64,000 bases of DNA, taken from assembly GCA_003014445.1 (NCBI GenBank), contig PYGH01000001.1, forward strand, positions 1 to 64,000, in the 5' to 3' direction. The notes beneath the pieces are model-generated. The model was not told where the DNA came from. It ran no database searches and was given only the letters and a program-made list of their open reading frames with translations. A program made the translations under genes and the position numbers. Below, one piece after another: positions 56,800-64,000 of the stretch. Source of the DNA: Fusobacterium naviforme (GTDB lineage Bacteria; Bacillota; Clostridia; Lachnospirales; Lachnospiraceae). The stretch's first letter is position 1. Every line of letters begins with the position of its first letter.

Positions 56800-58140
56800 A
56801 TGCACAGGTTTTTACTACAGAAATTGCAGCGCCTTCAGTCGGCACAGCTCATACTGCTCGGTTTTGCTGCGATGATACTGACGGGGGCGCTGCTCCTTAT
56901 GCTGCCGGTTGCATCCCGGGAGCCGTATTCGGTGAGCTTTCTGGATGCACTCTTCACAGCGACCTCCGCCACCTGCGTGACGGGGCTGGTTGTCTACGAC
57001 ACAGCGTCCTGCTGGACAGCCTTCGGGCAGGGGGTCATTCTTTTGCTGATCCAGATCGGCGGTCTCGGTGTTGTCACAATTGCGGTGCTTCTTGCGCTGA
57101 TCTCAGGAAAAAAGATCGGTCTTATGCAGCGAAGCGTCATGCAGGATTCCATTGCGGCGCCCCATGTGCAGGGGATTATCCGTCTGACACGCTTCATTTT
57201 GTGCAGCACGCTGCTTCTGGAGCTCATCGGAGCGCTGCTCATGCTGCCCTCCTTTGCGGCCGTGTTCGGAGCGGCGCGCGGCAGCTGGTATGCGTTCTTT
57301 CACGCAGTCTCCGGTTTCTGCAATGCGGGCTTCGATCTCATGGGAGTGAGAGAGCAGTTCTCCTCCCTCACTTATTTTTCTGAGGATCTCATGCTGAATG
57401 CGGCTGTGATGCTGATGATCGTCATAGGCGGACTGGGTTTCCTCACATGGAAGGATATCGCAGAGCACAGGCTGCGCTTCCGGGAGTATCGCCTTCAGAG
57501 CAAGGCGATACTCAGTACCACTGCGCTGCTGCTTCTTTTGCCCTTTTGCTACTTCTTCCTTGTGGAATTTCGGGGGCTTCCGCTTCGCGCCCGTCTGCTG
57601 CTCTCCGCCTTTCAGGCGGTGACGCCGCGCACGGCAGGCTTTAATACCGCAGACTACAGCGCGATGAGCGACACAGGAGTGGCGCTGACGATATGTCTCA
57701 TGCTGATCGGCGGCGCGCCGGGCTCCACAGCGGGCGGTATGAAGGTGACGACGCTGATCGTACTCATCTCTTCAGCGCTCTCTGTATTCCGGCAGAGGAA
57801 GGATACGGTGCTCTACGGGCGGCGCGTTTCAGACGCAGGTGTACGCGATGCGGCTGCGCTGCTGCTGATGTATCTCTTTCTCTTTCTCTGCGGCTCTTTT
57901 CTGCTGTGTGGAATTGAGGCGGTCCCCTTAAAGCTATGTATGTTTGAGACGGCCTCCGCCATCGGCACAGTCGGGCTCAGCATGGGGCTCACGCCGACGC
58001 TCTCTGCGACCTCACGGGTGATACTCATCGTGCTGATGTACATGGGGCGGGTAGGAGGGCTCACGCTGATCTTCGCGACGGTTGCCAGGCAGAGGAACGG
58101 AAGCGGCCGTATGCCGGAGGAGGCGATTCCGGTCGGGTAA
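56800..58140 (+). CDS. TrkH/KtrB-type potassium uptake channel
   Basis: A 446-residue membrane protein of the SKT superfamily, which takes up K+ together with an RCK regulator. It contains four pore loops, each with a signature such as TSATCVTGLVVYDT, VSGFCNAGFDLMG, TPRTAGFNTADY and ETASAIGTVGLSMG, with Gly in the filter of each. About eight to ten membrane segments. The next gene encodes the RCK subunit. Confidence 0.95.
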   Translation: MHRFLLQKLQRLQSAQLILLGFAAMILTGALLLMLPVASREPYSVSFLDALFTATSATCVTGLVVYDTASCWTAFGQGVILLLIQIGGLGVVTIAVLLALISGKKIGLMQRSVMQDSIAAPHVQGIIRLTRFILCSTLLLELIGALLMLPSFAAVFGAARGSWYAFFHAVSGFCNAGFDLMGVREQFSSLTYFSEDLMLNAAVMLMIVIGGLGFLTWKDIAEHRLRFREYRLQSKAILSTTALLLLLPFCYFFLVEFRGLPLRARLLLSAFQAVTPRTAGFNTADYSAMSDTGVALTICLMLIGGAPGSTAGGMKVTTLIVLISSALSVFRQRKDTVLYGRRVSDAGVRDAAALLLMYLFLFLCGSFLLCGIEAVPLKLCMFETASAIGTVGLSMGLTPTLSATSRVILIVLMYMGRVGGLTLIFATVARQRNGSGRMPEEAIPVG

Positions 58141-58253
58141 GGGAAAGAGCCCCGCCATGGAGCAGAGCCTGCGCTGCATGGGGCGGGAATATCTGCCACA
58201 GATAAAAATCAGCAGAGAAAACAAACGGCCTCAGGCCGGGGAAGGAAAACGGG
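58141..58253. promoter_or_regulatory. trkH-trkA gap with hairpin
   Basis: An imperfect hairpin (GCCATG around 58155-58160 with CATGGG around 58178-58183, closed by further GC pairs) lies in the 113-bp gap. GGGGAAGG before the ATG at 58254 is the trkA ribosome binding site. Not a clear terminator. Confidence 0.35.
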
Positions 58254-58901
58254 ATGAAATCTGTGCTTGTAATCGGCCTGGGGCGCTTTGGAGCGCGGGT
58301 CGCAGAGAAGCTTCGGGAGATGGGTCACCAGATCATGGTGGTGGATAAGGTTGAGGAGCGCGTGGATGCAGCAATGCACTGCGCGACAAACGGACAGATT
58401 GGGGACTGTACCAACCGCAATTTTCTGGAATCACTGGGGATTCCGAACTTTGATCTCTGTATTGTCAGCATCGGGGACGACTTTCAGAATTCACTGGAGG
58501 CGACCTCGCTCTTAAAGGAGCTCGGAGCGAAGCAGGTCGTGTCCCGGGCGGCCAGTGCGGTGCACGCAAAGTTTCTGAAGAGGAACGGCGCGGATGAGGT
58601 GGTCTTCCCGGAGGAGCAGCTCGCGAACTGGACCGCCGTCCGCTACAGCGCGGATCATATTTTTGATTATATTCCGGTGGATCAGGATTACGCGATTTTT
58701 GAAGTGGAGGTTCCGGAGAGCTGGATCGGAAGAAGCATTGGAGAGCTGAATATACGAAAGAACCTGAAGCTGAATATACTGGCGCGGAAGCAGGACGGGG
58801 CGCTCAGCATGGAGATCAGCCCGGATACAGTCTTTTCTGAGGGAGAGACTGTTCTGGTGCTCGGCCGGAGCGAGGGAATACGGGAATACTTCAAGCTTTG
58901 A
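58254..58901 (+). CDS. TrkA/KtrA-type RCK subunit
   Basis: A 215-residue cytoplasmic regulator of the preceding channel, with the NAD-binding RCK_N domain (VIGLGRFGARVAEKL at 6-20) and an RCK_C domain at the C-terminal end. Gating nucleotides in related proteins are NAD(H) or ATP, and c-di-AMP binds the RCK_C domain of the KtrA type. Its end overlaps the convergent kinase gene by 11 bases. Confidence 0.95.
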   Translation: MKSVLVIGLGRFGARVAEKLREMGHQIMVVDKVEERVDAAMHCATNGQIGDCTNRNFLESLGIPNFDLCIVSIGDDFQNSLEATSLLKELGAKQVVSRAASAVHAKFLKRNGADEVVFPEEQLANWTAVRYSADHIFDYIPVDQDYAIFEVEVPESWIGRSIGELNIRKNLKLNILARKQDGALSMEISPDTVFSEGETVLVLGRSEGIREYFKL

Positions 58902-59499
58902 GCTGAGAAGAGCTTGCCTTTTGCACGGTCAGCTCTGTGCAGCGTGAGAGGATCTCTGCACAGATGTCCCCGGCGCTGCGGTCATCGGTGGTGATCGCAA
59001 GCTCTGCGGCGGCACGATATTGCTCTTCCCGCTCCGCAAGCATGGTTTTGATGGAGGCGAGACGCTCAACTCCGGTGGAAGCGGGCAGCAGGGGACGGTC
59101 AGAGCTTTCGCAGCTGCGTTTCCAGATGGTTTCTGCTGTCGCTGTGAGTCTCACCACGATGCCAAGACTGCGCATCAGCGCCACATTTTCAGGCAGCAGG
59201 ACTATGCCGCCGCCGCAGGAGACCACAGAGGGGGTGGCTTTTGCCAGCGCGGCGAGCGCACTGTGCTCCAGTCTGCGAAAGTGTGCCTCGCCAAAATGTC
59301 TGAAAATATTGGGGATATCCATGCCGGCATTCTGAACCACCAGCTCGTCAGTGTCGACGCGGGGACGGTTCAGCCGGGAGGAAAGCTCTGCTGCGAGGGT
59401 GGTCTTGCCGACAGCCATGAAGCCGATGAGGAAGATGTGCTGTTTTGAGAGCGCTGTATCCGGGGCAGAGCCCCTTGTGTTTTGAAGCCTGTTCTGCAT
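58891..59499 (-). CDS. aroK: Shikimate kinase
   Basis: Phosphorylates shikimate in aromatic amino acid synthesis. The 202 residues have an N-terminal extension of about 20 residues, the P-loop GFMAVGKTT at 26-34, the shikimate-binding Asp/Arg in VDTDELV and FRRLEH, GGGIV and the lid SSDRPLLP. It is transcribed toward trkA and stands alone. It could instead be a related gluconate-type kinase, but the D-x-D and GGG motifs fit AroK. Confidence 0.9.
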   Translation of the reverse strand: MQNRLQNTRGSAPDTALSKQHIFLIGFMAVGKTTLAAELSSRLNRPRVDTDELVVQNAGMDIPNIFRHFGEAHFRRLEHSALAALAKATPSVVSCGGGIVLLPENVALMRSLGIVVRLTATAETIWKRSCESSDRPLLPASTGVERLASIKTMLAEREEQYRAAAELAITTDDRSAGDICAEILSRCTELTVQKASSSQLKA

Positions 59500-59715
59500 T
59501 GCTGCCTCGATTCTGAAAAGGTGCCGGGTTGCGGCGGAGCGATTTCCGTTTCGTGAATTTTAGCACAGCCGGGAAGGCGCGGCAAGTGCGTGCAGAGGCA
59601 CTACTCCCGAAGAAACCGTGGGTCAGGGAGGGGCAGCGAGAATACAGAAGAGCTGCTTTTTGGTGTTTGGCTGATCCGGGTCAGAGAACAGGGCTCGGCA
59701 GAGATGGAGGCACAG

Positions 59716-60699
59716 ATGGGAGAACGGTCTCAGATTGAAAACTGTAGGGGGATCGTCTGCATCGGAGACAGTCTCACCGCGGGCTTTGGCGGGGGCGGCA
59801 GCAGCTATCCGAAGGTACTGGAATCCTGTCTGCGGACTGGGGGAGATTCACTGACAGAGGTTGTGAATCTCGGAGTCAACGGAGAGGACAGCATCACGAT
59901 ACTGGGGCGCACGGGAGCTCTGCCCTTTTGTCTGTCAGAGTCGCTTATCCTGCGGCAGGACGGCTATCCGGCGGAGCTTAAGCTTCACTCTCCGATAACG
60001 CCTGAGATCTGCCCTCTGGTCTATGGGAATGCCGGACTGGAGCGCGTGCGGCTTACGGCGGAAGACGGACGCGTCGCAGAGGGAAGTCTCAGCCGTGAGG
60101 GAGGATACTTCTTCGGGGAGCGGCTCTGCTTTCGGCTGGAGCGGGTGAGAGCGGCGATGGAGAGACGGGAAAAGGCCGACGGACGGGTAGAGAGCGGTAG
60201 GACGGCAGCATTACCCGCGTCCTCTGAGGGCAGCGACGCGGAGGCTCCGCTGTATTTTCCGGCAGGGACGCAGCTCATTCCGCGGGCAGCCTGGGCTTAC
60301 AGGGACTATATTCCGGTGATTCTGATGGGGGCGAACGGGCAGTACGAGACGCTGGAGGAGCTGCTGCTTCAGCACGAGACGCTGAGGCGCTTCTACAGGG
60401 ATCCGGCGGGGCGCTACCTCATTCTGGGTCTGCATCTCGGGTCGGCAGCGGAGATGCGGGAGGCAGAGGAGCAGTTTCAGGAGCGCTTTGGAGCGCATTT
60501 TGTGAATCTGCGTGCCTATATGAGCACGCAGGGACTTGCAGATGCTGAGATGGAACCGACGGAGGCGGATTGCGCGGATATGCAGAAGGGCAGGATGCCG
60601 GAGAGTCTTCTGTATGACGGTCTGCACTTCAACAGCAGAGGATATGAGCTGCTGGGAAAGCTGGTTTACCAAAGACTTCAGGAGCTGCCGGAGCGGTGA
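59716..60699 (+). CDS. SGNH/GDSL-type hydrolase with internal insertion
   Basis: A 327-residue hydrolase of the SGNH fold. Block I is IGDSLTAGF with Ser19; a glycine follows, and Asn occurs in MGANGQ; the C-terminal Asp301-x-x-His304 is in YDGLHFNSRGY, so the catalytic set is complete. Between about residues 70 and 195 lies a beta-rich insertion with no similarity to SGNH cores. No signal peptide, so an intracellular enzyme. The ATG at 59716 is preceded by GGAGG; an ATG at 59704 lacks it. The substrate is unknown. Confidence 0.8.
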   Translation: MGERSQIENCRGIVCIGDSLTAGFGGGGSSYPKVLESCLRTGGDSLTEVVNLGVNGEDSITILGRTGALPFCLSESLILRQDGYPAELKLHSPITPEICPLVYGNAGLERVRLTAEDGRVAEGSLSREGGYFFGERLCFRLERVRAAMERREKADGRVESGRTAALPASSEGSDAEAPLYFPAGTQLIPRAAWAYRDYIPVILMGANGQYETLEELLLQHETLRRFYRDPAGRYLILGLHLGSAAEMREAEEQFQERFGAHFVNLRAYMSTQGLADAEMEPTEADCADMQKGRMPESLLYDGLHFNSRGYELLGKLVYQRLQELPER

Positions 60700-60759
60700 G
60701 CAGAACTTGCGTTGGAAATATAACACAAAAAAATAGCGAAACAATGTAAGAAAACACGG

Positions 60760-60788
60760 TTTCACAGAGGCAGGTGTTTCTGTATAAT
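60760..60788 (+). promoter_or_regulatory. Promoter of the RpiR gene (TTTCAC, 17 bp, TATAAT)
   Basis: TTTCAC (60760-60765) and a perfect TATAAT (60783-60788) with 17-bp spacing, 117 bases ahead of the regulator start. GAAAACAC and GTGTTTC on either side of the -35 form an inverted repeat (about 60750-60780), which could be an autoregulatory operator. Confidence 0.75.
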
Positions 60789-60904
60789 AATAAAATAGGA
60801 TTGAGCTGAGAGATTCGGGAGCTTTCCCGGATCTCTGTCTGGTTTTATGGGAAAACCGGATGTACATTCCTGATTCTGAAAGAGCAGAAAGGGGCGGAGA
60901 AAGC

Positions 60905-61834
60905 ATGAGAGAGCGGCAGGAAGACAGGGCTATTATTGAGGGACAGAGCGAGCTCGCCTCCCGCATCGCGATGTACCGGATGAAATTCAACGCGTCGCAG
61001 TCGCGGATCGCGGAATTTCTTCTGAATGATGAGCGCGCAGTGACGGAGATGAGTATCTATGAGATGGCGGAGAAGATCGGGACGAGTGTCGCTACAGTGA
61101 CGCGCTTTTGCCAGCTGATCGGCTATGAGGGACTTGCTGATATGAAGTTTCATATGCAGCAGCAGGCGGTCTCGCTGAGCCAGGACATCGGCATCACCCG
61201 CAATGACAGCATCAATGTGATCAAGCAGAAGGCCCTGCAGTTCAGTGAAAACTCTCTGCACCGCTGCCTCATGGACATGGACAATGAGGCATTGGAACGC
61301 GCAGTGGAGCTCATGGGAAATGCGGATCGCATCATGCTGTGCGGAAACGGAAGTGCGGGGGGCATTGTGCAGGCAGGGGTGGGACTGCTCATGTCCATGG
61401 GCTTTAACGCTTTTGTTGTCTCGGATGGACTGCTGCAGCTTCGGACAGCGGCGACGCTGGGGAAAAAGGATGTGCTGATCGTGATCAGCTATGACGGACA
61501 GGCAAAAAGCAGCGCAGATTCCGTGATGCTGGCCAGACAGGGCGGCGCGGCTGTCATTCTGATTACGTCTATGCGGGAGTCCCTGATGGGGCGCTATGCG
61601 GACTGTATTTTATATACGCCTGCGCGCACGGGCGGAAATGCAATGAATATTACTGCGACTGCGCTGTGCCAGCTGGGCGTGCTGCAGGTACTGATGCTCT
61701 GTACAGTGACAAAGTATTATGATCGCTTCGTGAAGCGCAGCAAGCAGCAGCTCGCCCTGAGCGATCTGGACCGCTATGAGCTGAGACAGAAGGAGCTTCG
61801 CATCGCAAAGATACGACAGGTGGAGGAAAGCTGA
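60905..61834 (+). CDS. MurR/RpiR family transcriptional regulator
   Basis: A 309-residue sugar-responsive regulator. Residues 25-100 form the RpiR-type helix-turn-helix (SQSRIAEFLLNDERAVTEMSIYEMAEKIGTSVATVTRFCQ, shortened by two motifs here) and residues 130-265 a SIS sugar-phosphate domain (MLCGNGSAGGIVQAG, then VLIVISYDGQAKSS). The ATG at 60905 follows GGGGCGGAG. The next gene is disrupted by an IS, so the natural targets are unknown. Confidence 0.9.
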   Translation: MRERQEDRAIIEGQSELASRIAMYRMKFNASQSRIAEFLLNDERAVTEMSIYEMAEKIGTSVATVTRFCQLIGYEGLADMKFHMQQQAVSLSQDIGITRNDSINVIKQKALQFSENSLHRCLMDMDNEALERAVELMGNADRIMLCGNGSAGGIVQAGVGLLMSMGFNAFVVSDGLLQLRTAATLGKKDVLIVISYDGQAKSSADSVMLARQGGAAVILITSMRESLMGRYADCILYTPARTGGNAMNITATALCQLGVLQVLMLCTVTKYYDRFVKRSKQQLALSDLDRYELRQKELRIAKIRQVEES

Positions 61835-62002
61835 AGGCAGATTGACAAAAGCAGAGCACAGCTGCTTCAATCCACGTGGAGGAGGGATCTGTGCACGGTG
61901 CATAAAAAGGATTGATATATATTGTAACAAAGAACAAAAAATACAAATAAGCTTAAAATATAATACAAATAAATGTAATATGAATGTATCTCAAAACGTA
62001 AG
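61835..62002. other. AT-rich gap between regulator and IS element
   Basis: This 168-bp stretch is AT-rich from about 61905. A TCCACGTGGA palindrome (61869-61878) is present; nothing else is recognised. The bases before 62003 would hold the left target-site duplication, which cannot be tested because the right end is beyond the window. Confidence 0.4.
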
Positions 62003-62186
62003 GTAAGCGCTCAGTGTCAGTGCGGCTAGTTTAACACTTTTGAATGTGCCATAATCGTGGAAAACGAGAGTATTTTAGTCTCAGTCTTCCTGCTGGCATT
62101 CACAGTAGTGGATCATTTCACTACACTGCCACTTCCCACGATGGGACTATTTTACTCTACTTAAGAAGAGAGGAAGTCCCATGATG

Positions 62187-62248
62187 AGTAAACGTGCACA
62201 TCCCCGCTCTGATGAAGAGTAAACGTGCACATCCCCGCTCTGATGAAG
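62187..62248 (+). repeat. 31-bp perfect tandem duplication at tnpA start
   Basis: The 31 bases at 62187-62217 (starting AGTAAACGTGCACATCCCCG) are repeated exactly at 62218-62248. The original start ATG at 62184 now reads only 12 codons before a stop at 62220. A GATGAAG inside the first copy provides a new in-frame ATG at 62212. Confidence 0.97.
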
Positions 62249-62619
62249 AGTGGCATCAAATCATACTTGCAGCCAGATCATCCGGCTTGAACGATTTTGA
62301 ATACTGCAGATCTAACGGCATCCCGCGCAGCACCTTTTACAGGGCACTGGCTCGATTACGTCTGCATGCCTGTGAGATCCAGGCGAGAGCTGAAAGGCCC
62401 AAGTACAAGCAGGAGGTTGTTCCGATAAATATATCGGAGCTCCCGATCAGCAAAGAGGATCGGATGCATCCGGATTTGCACATGGTCGATGAACCATTGC
62501 CAGCTTCGTTTGAAGCGACGATGCGCATCACACTTGAAGGCGGCACGCTGGAGTTGACCAACCAGGCAGATACTGCACTGGTTGCCAGTATCCTGAGCAT
62601 GCTGAACAGCCGATGCTAG
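62212..62619 (+). CDS. tnpA: IS66 accessory protein TnpA
   Basis: A 135-residue helix-turn-helix protein of the IS66 family (DEEWHQIILAARSSGLNDFEYCRSNGIPRSTFYRA). The N-terminus MKSKRAHPR is that of the duplicated copy: without the duplication, the ATG at 62184 would give MSKRAHPRSDEEWHQ. The stop overlaps the next gene's ATGCTAG start, a usual IS66 junction. Confidence 0.85.
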   Translation: MKSKRAHPRSDEEWHQIILAARSSGLNDFEYCRSNGIPRSTFYRALARLRLHACEIQARAERPKYKQEVVPINISELPISKEDRMHPDLHMVDEPLPASFEATMRITLEGGTLELTNQADTALVASILSMLNSRC

Positions 62620-62983
62620 GCGATATCTCCAGCGCAAACCGCATCTACCTGGTTTGTGGCTTATAGATATGAGAAAGAGCATTGATGGTCTGATGGCGAT
62701 CGTACGCGACACCTATGAGCTGGATCCGTACAGTAATGCTGTATCCCTCTTCTGCGGAAGACGTGCCGATCGCATCAAGGCGCTCCATTACGAAAAGGAT
62801 GGGTTCTGCCTTTTGTATAAGCGGCTTGAGAAAGGCGCGAATGACAACTTCCGGTTTCAGTGGCCGCGCCACGCATCCGAAGTTCGCAACCTTACGAAAC
62901 GGGAGTTCCGCTGGTTACTCGATGGCCTTTCCATCGATCAGCCGAATGCCATTCAGCCGAGTCGGGAGAAGCACGACTTCTGA
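62613..62983 (+). pseudogene. tnpB: IS66 accessory gene tnpB, frameshifted near its start
   Basis: The natural start at 62613 (ATGCTAGG) reads through the conserved IYLVCG and then hits a TAG at 62664. The conserved continuation MRKSIDGLMAIV begins at 62669 in another frame; the expected nine bases between them are only eight, a single-base loss. The rest of the 109-codon frame (NAVSLFCGRRADRIKALHYEKDGFCLLYKRLE and onward) is intact to 62983. Confidence 0.85.
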
Positions 62984-63106
62984 GCTTGGTAATGTTGCAC
63001 AAACTTTCAAAAATTGCATAAAGCTATCCTCCGGGAAGGCCCACGCACCCTAGAAAATACGTGCTTTCGGCGGTATAATCAGAGCAGTTTTGAAAGGACG
63101 TATACC

Positions 63107-64000
63107 ATGAGCATTATGGATTTCGGCGATAAAAGCAAAGACGAAATAATCGAATACCTCATAGACGAGCACAACGCCACGGAACGTGAGACAGCTCAGC
63201 TCCGTCAGGAACTTGCTGAGGCCAAGGAGACCATCGAAGAGTTTAAACGGATGATCTTTGCCTCACGATCCGAAAAGAAGCACGTTGGTTATGATAACCC
63301 TGAGCAGCTGACGCTGATGGACCTTTTCAACGAAGCGGAGCTGGCAGCGGATCCGAACGCTGAAGAACCTACAGAGGAGACTATCGTCAAGGGCTGCATC
63401 CGCAAGCAGGAAGGCGAGAAAAAGAAGAAGGCGTCTTATAAGGAGCTTTATGACAAGCTTCCATCGAGAGACCTTCTGTGCCACCTTGCTCCGGATGCGA
63501 AGATCTGCCCACAATGCGGCAGCACCATGGAGCGCGTTGGCTGGGAGAAAGTCCGTACCGAACTGGAGGTCATTCCGGCGCAGATCCGTCTCGTGAATAT
63601 CTATCAGGAGACGGTTCGCTGCCAGAAATGCTACGAAGAGACTGGATACGCGGGATTTGCCCGTGCCGTGGTTCCATCTCCACTGATTCCTCACAGCCCG
63701 GCATCGCCGACGACCGTTGCGTATGTGATGTACCAGAAGTACATCAACTCCATGCCTCTGTACCGGCAGGAAAAGGAATGGAAACAGATGGGCGTGTCGA
63801 TCCAGCACGCAACGCTGGCGAACTGGTGCATCTACTGTGGCAAGAATTATATGAAGCCACTCTATGACGCACTGGCGAGCACCTCCTCGAACGAGAGGTC
63901 ACCTGCGCAGATGAAACTCCGTGCCAGGTACTCAAGGAAGATGGCCGTAAAGCTCAGCAGAAATCCTACATGTGGATCCACTGCTCAGCGAATCTCGATG
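63107..64000 (+). pseudogene. tnpC: IS66 DDE transposase tnpC, frameshifted, partial
   Basis: The gene starts at 63107 (MSIMDFGDKSKDEIIEYL), with a Leu/Glu-rich N-terminus, a zinc-finger CPQCG...CQKC and the IS66 core. The frame is lost at about 63875-63877 after LYDAL: the conserved continuation EHLLEREVTCADETPCQVLK, with the first catalytic Asp, lies in the +2 frame to the window end, which fits one missing base. The gene continues beyond the edge. Confidence 0.85.

Larger units (their letters stand above)
62003..64000 (+). mobile_element. IS66-family insertion sequence, degenerate, right end not in window
   Basis: Starts GTAAGCGCTCAG at 62003, the usual IS66 terminus, and carries the three IS66 genes tnpA, tnpB and the DDE transposase tnpC in order. 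Each of the three has a lesion: a 31-bp tandem duplication at the start of tnpA and single-base losses in tnpB and tnpC. It therefore looks inactive, or is a poorly sequenced copy. The far end lies past the edge. Confidence 0.9.

Noticed and set aside
58141-58253. c-di-AMP riboswitch ahead of trkA
   Set aside because: Only about 110 bases are available and no conserved ydaO-like core could be found.
61835-62002. Possible CRISPR array or attachment site near the IS element
   Set aside because: No repeated spacers or tRNA-end similarity are present.
63263-63808. 181-codon minus-strand frame antisense to the transposase
   Set aside because: It is the mirror of conserved transposase coding DNA on the plus strand and shows no family features.

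Overview
The window is a chromosomal replication-origin region of a Gram-positive, low-to-mid GC anaerobe of the class Clostridia, most likely family Lachnospiraceae. The evidence is the gene order rpmH-rnpA-yidD-yidC-jag-mnmE-mnmG-rsmG-parA-parB to the right of the origin and dnaA-dnaN-yaaA-recF-gyrB-gyrA-rRNA to the left, together with glgC/glgD pairing, spoVG, a V-type ATPase operon, DUF4446 and DUF4317 proteins. The genus cannot be fixed from the sequence alone.

Layout. 1-9.4 kb (leftward): the 5' end of a 16S rRNA gene with a strong promoter, tRNA-Ser(GCU) with its own promoter, gyrA, gyrB, recF, yaaA, a repeat-filled spacer, dnaN and dnaA. 9.4-10.0 kb: oriC, AT-rich with a cluster of DnaA boxes. 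10.0-20.5 kb (rightward): rpmH to parB, with two parS sites and a 115-bp tandem repeat just before parA, then a DUF4446 gene. 20.5-22.6 kb: a membrane histidine kinase and response regulator. 22.8-28.1 kb: a four-gene surface cluster (small soluble protein, Cna-B-type surface protein, an ECF sigma factor fused to a membrane anchor and extracellular Ig-like domains, and a secreted membrane-anchored protein) between two terminators. 28.2-32.5 kb (leftward): yhaN, yhaO, asnS. 32.8-36.6 kb (rightward): glgC, glgD, spoVG and an exonuclease. 36.7-47.8 kb (leftward): a D,D-carboxypeptidase, a complete nine-gene V-type ATPase operon and a DUF4145-TM-SH3b protein. 48.0-61.8 kb (mostly rightward): trmB, trxA, two tRNA-Lys, a mannonate-dehydratase-like enolase, nth, an ECF sigma/anti-sigma pair, DUF4317, hflK-hflC, trkH-trkA, shikimate kinase, an SGNH hydrolase and an RpiR-type regulator. 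62.0-64.0 kb: a decayed IS66-family element cut by the window edge.

How the genes fit together. The first 20 kb is the conserved core for replication initiation, topology control, membrane-protein insertion, tRNA wobble modification and chromosome segregation, co-directional with replication on both arms. Beyond it lie energy and envelope functions (V-ATPase, potassium uptake, SPFH proteins, glycogen precursor synthesis) and two sigma-factor modules. The most unusual unit is the 22.8-28.1 kb cluster, where the sigma factor itself appears to be tethered to the membrane and translationally coupled to a surface adhesin-like gene. The repeats around yaaA and parA and the three separate lesions in the IS66 copy are the other notable structures.
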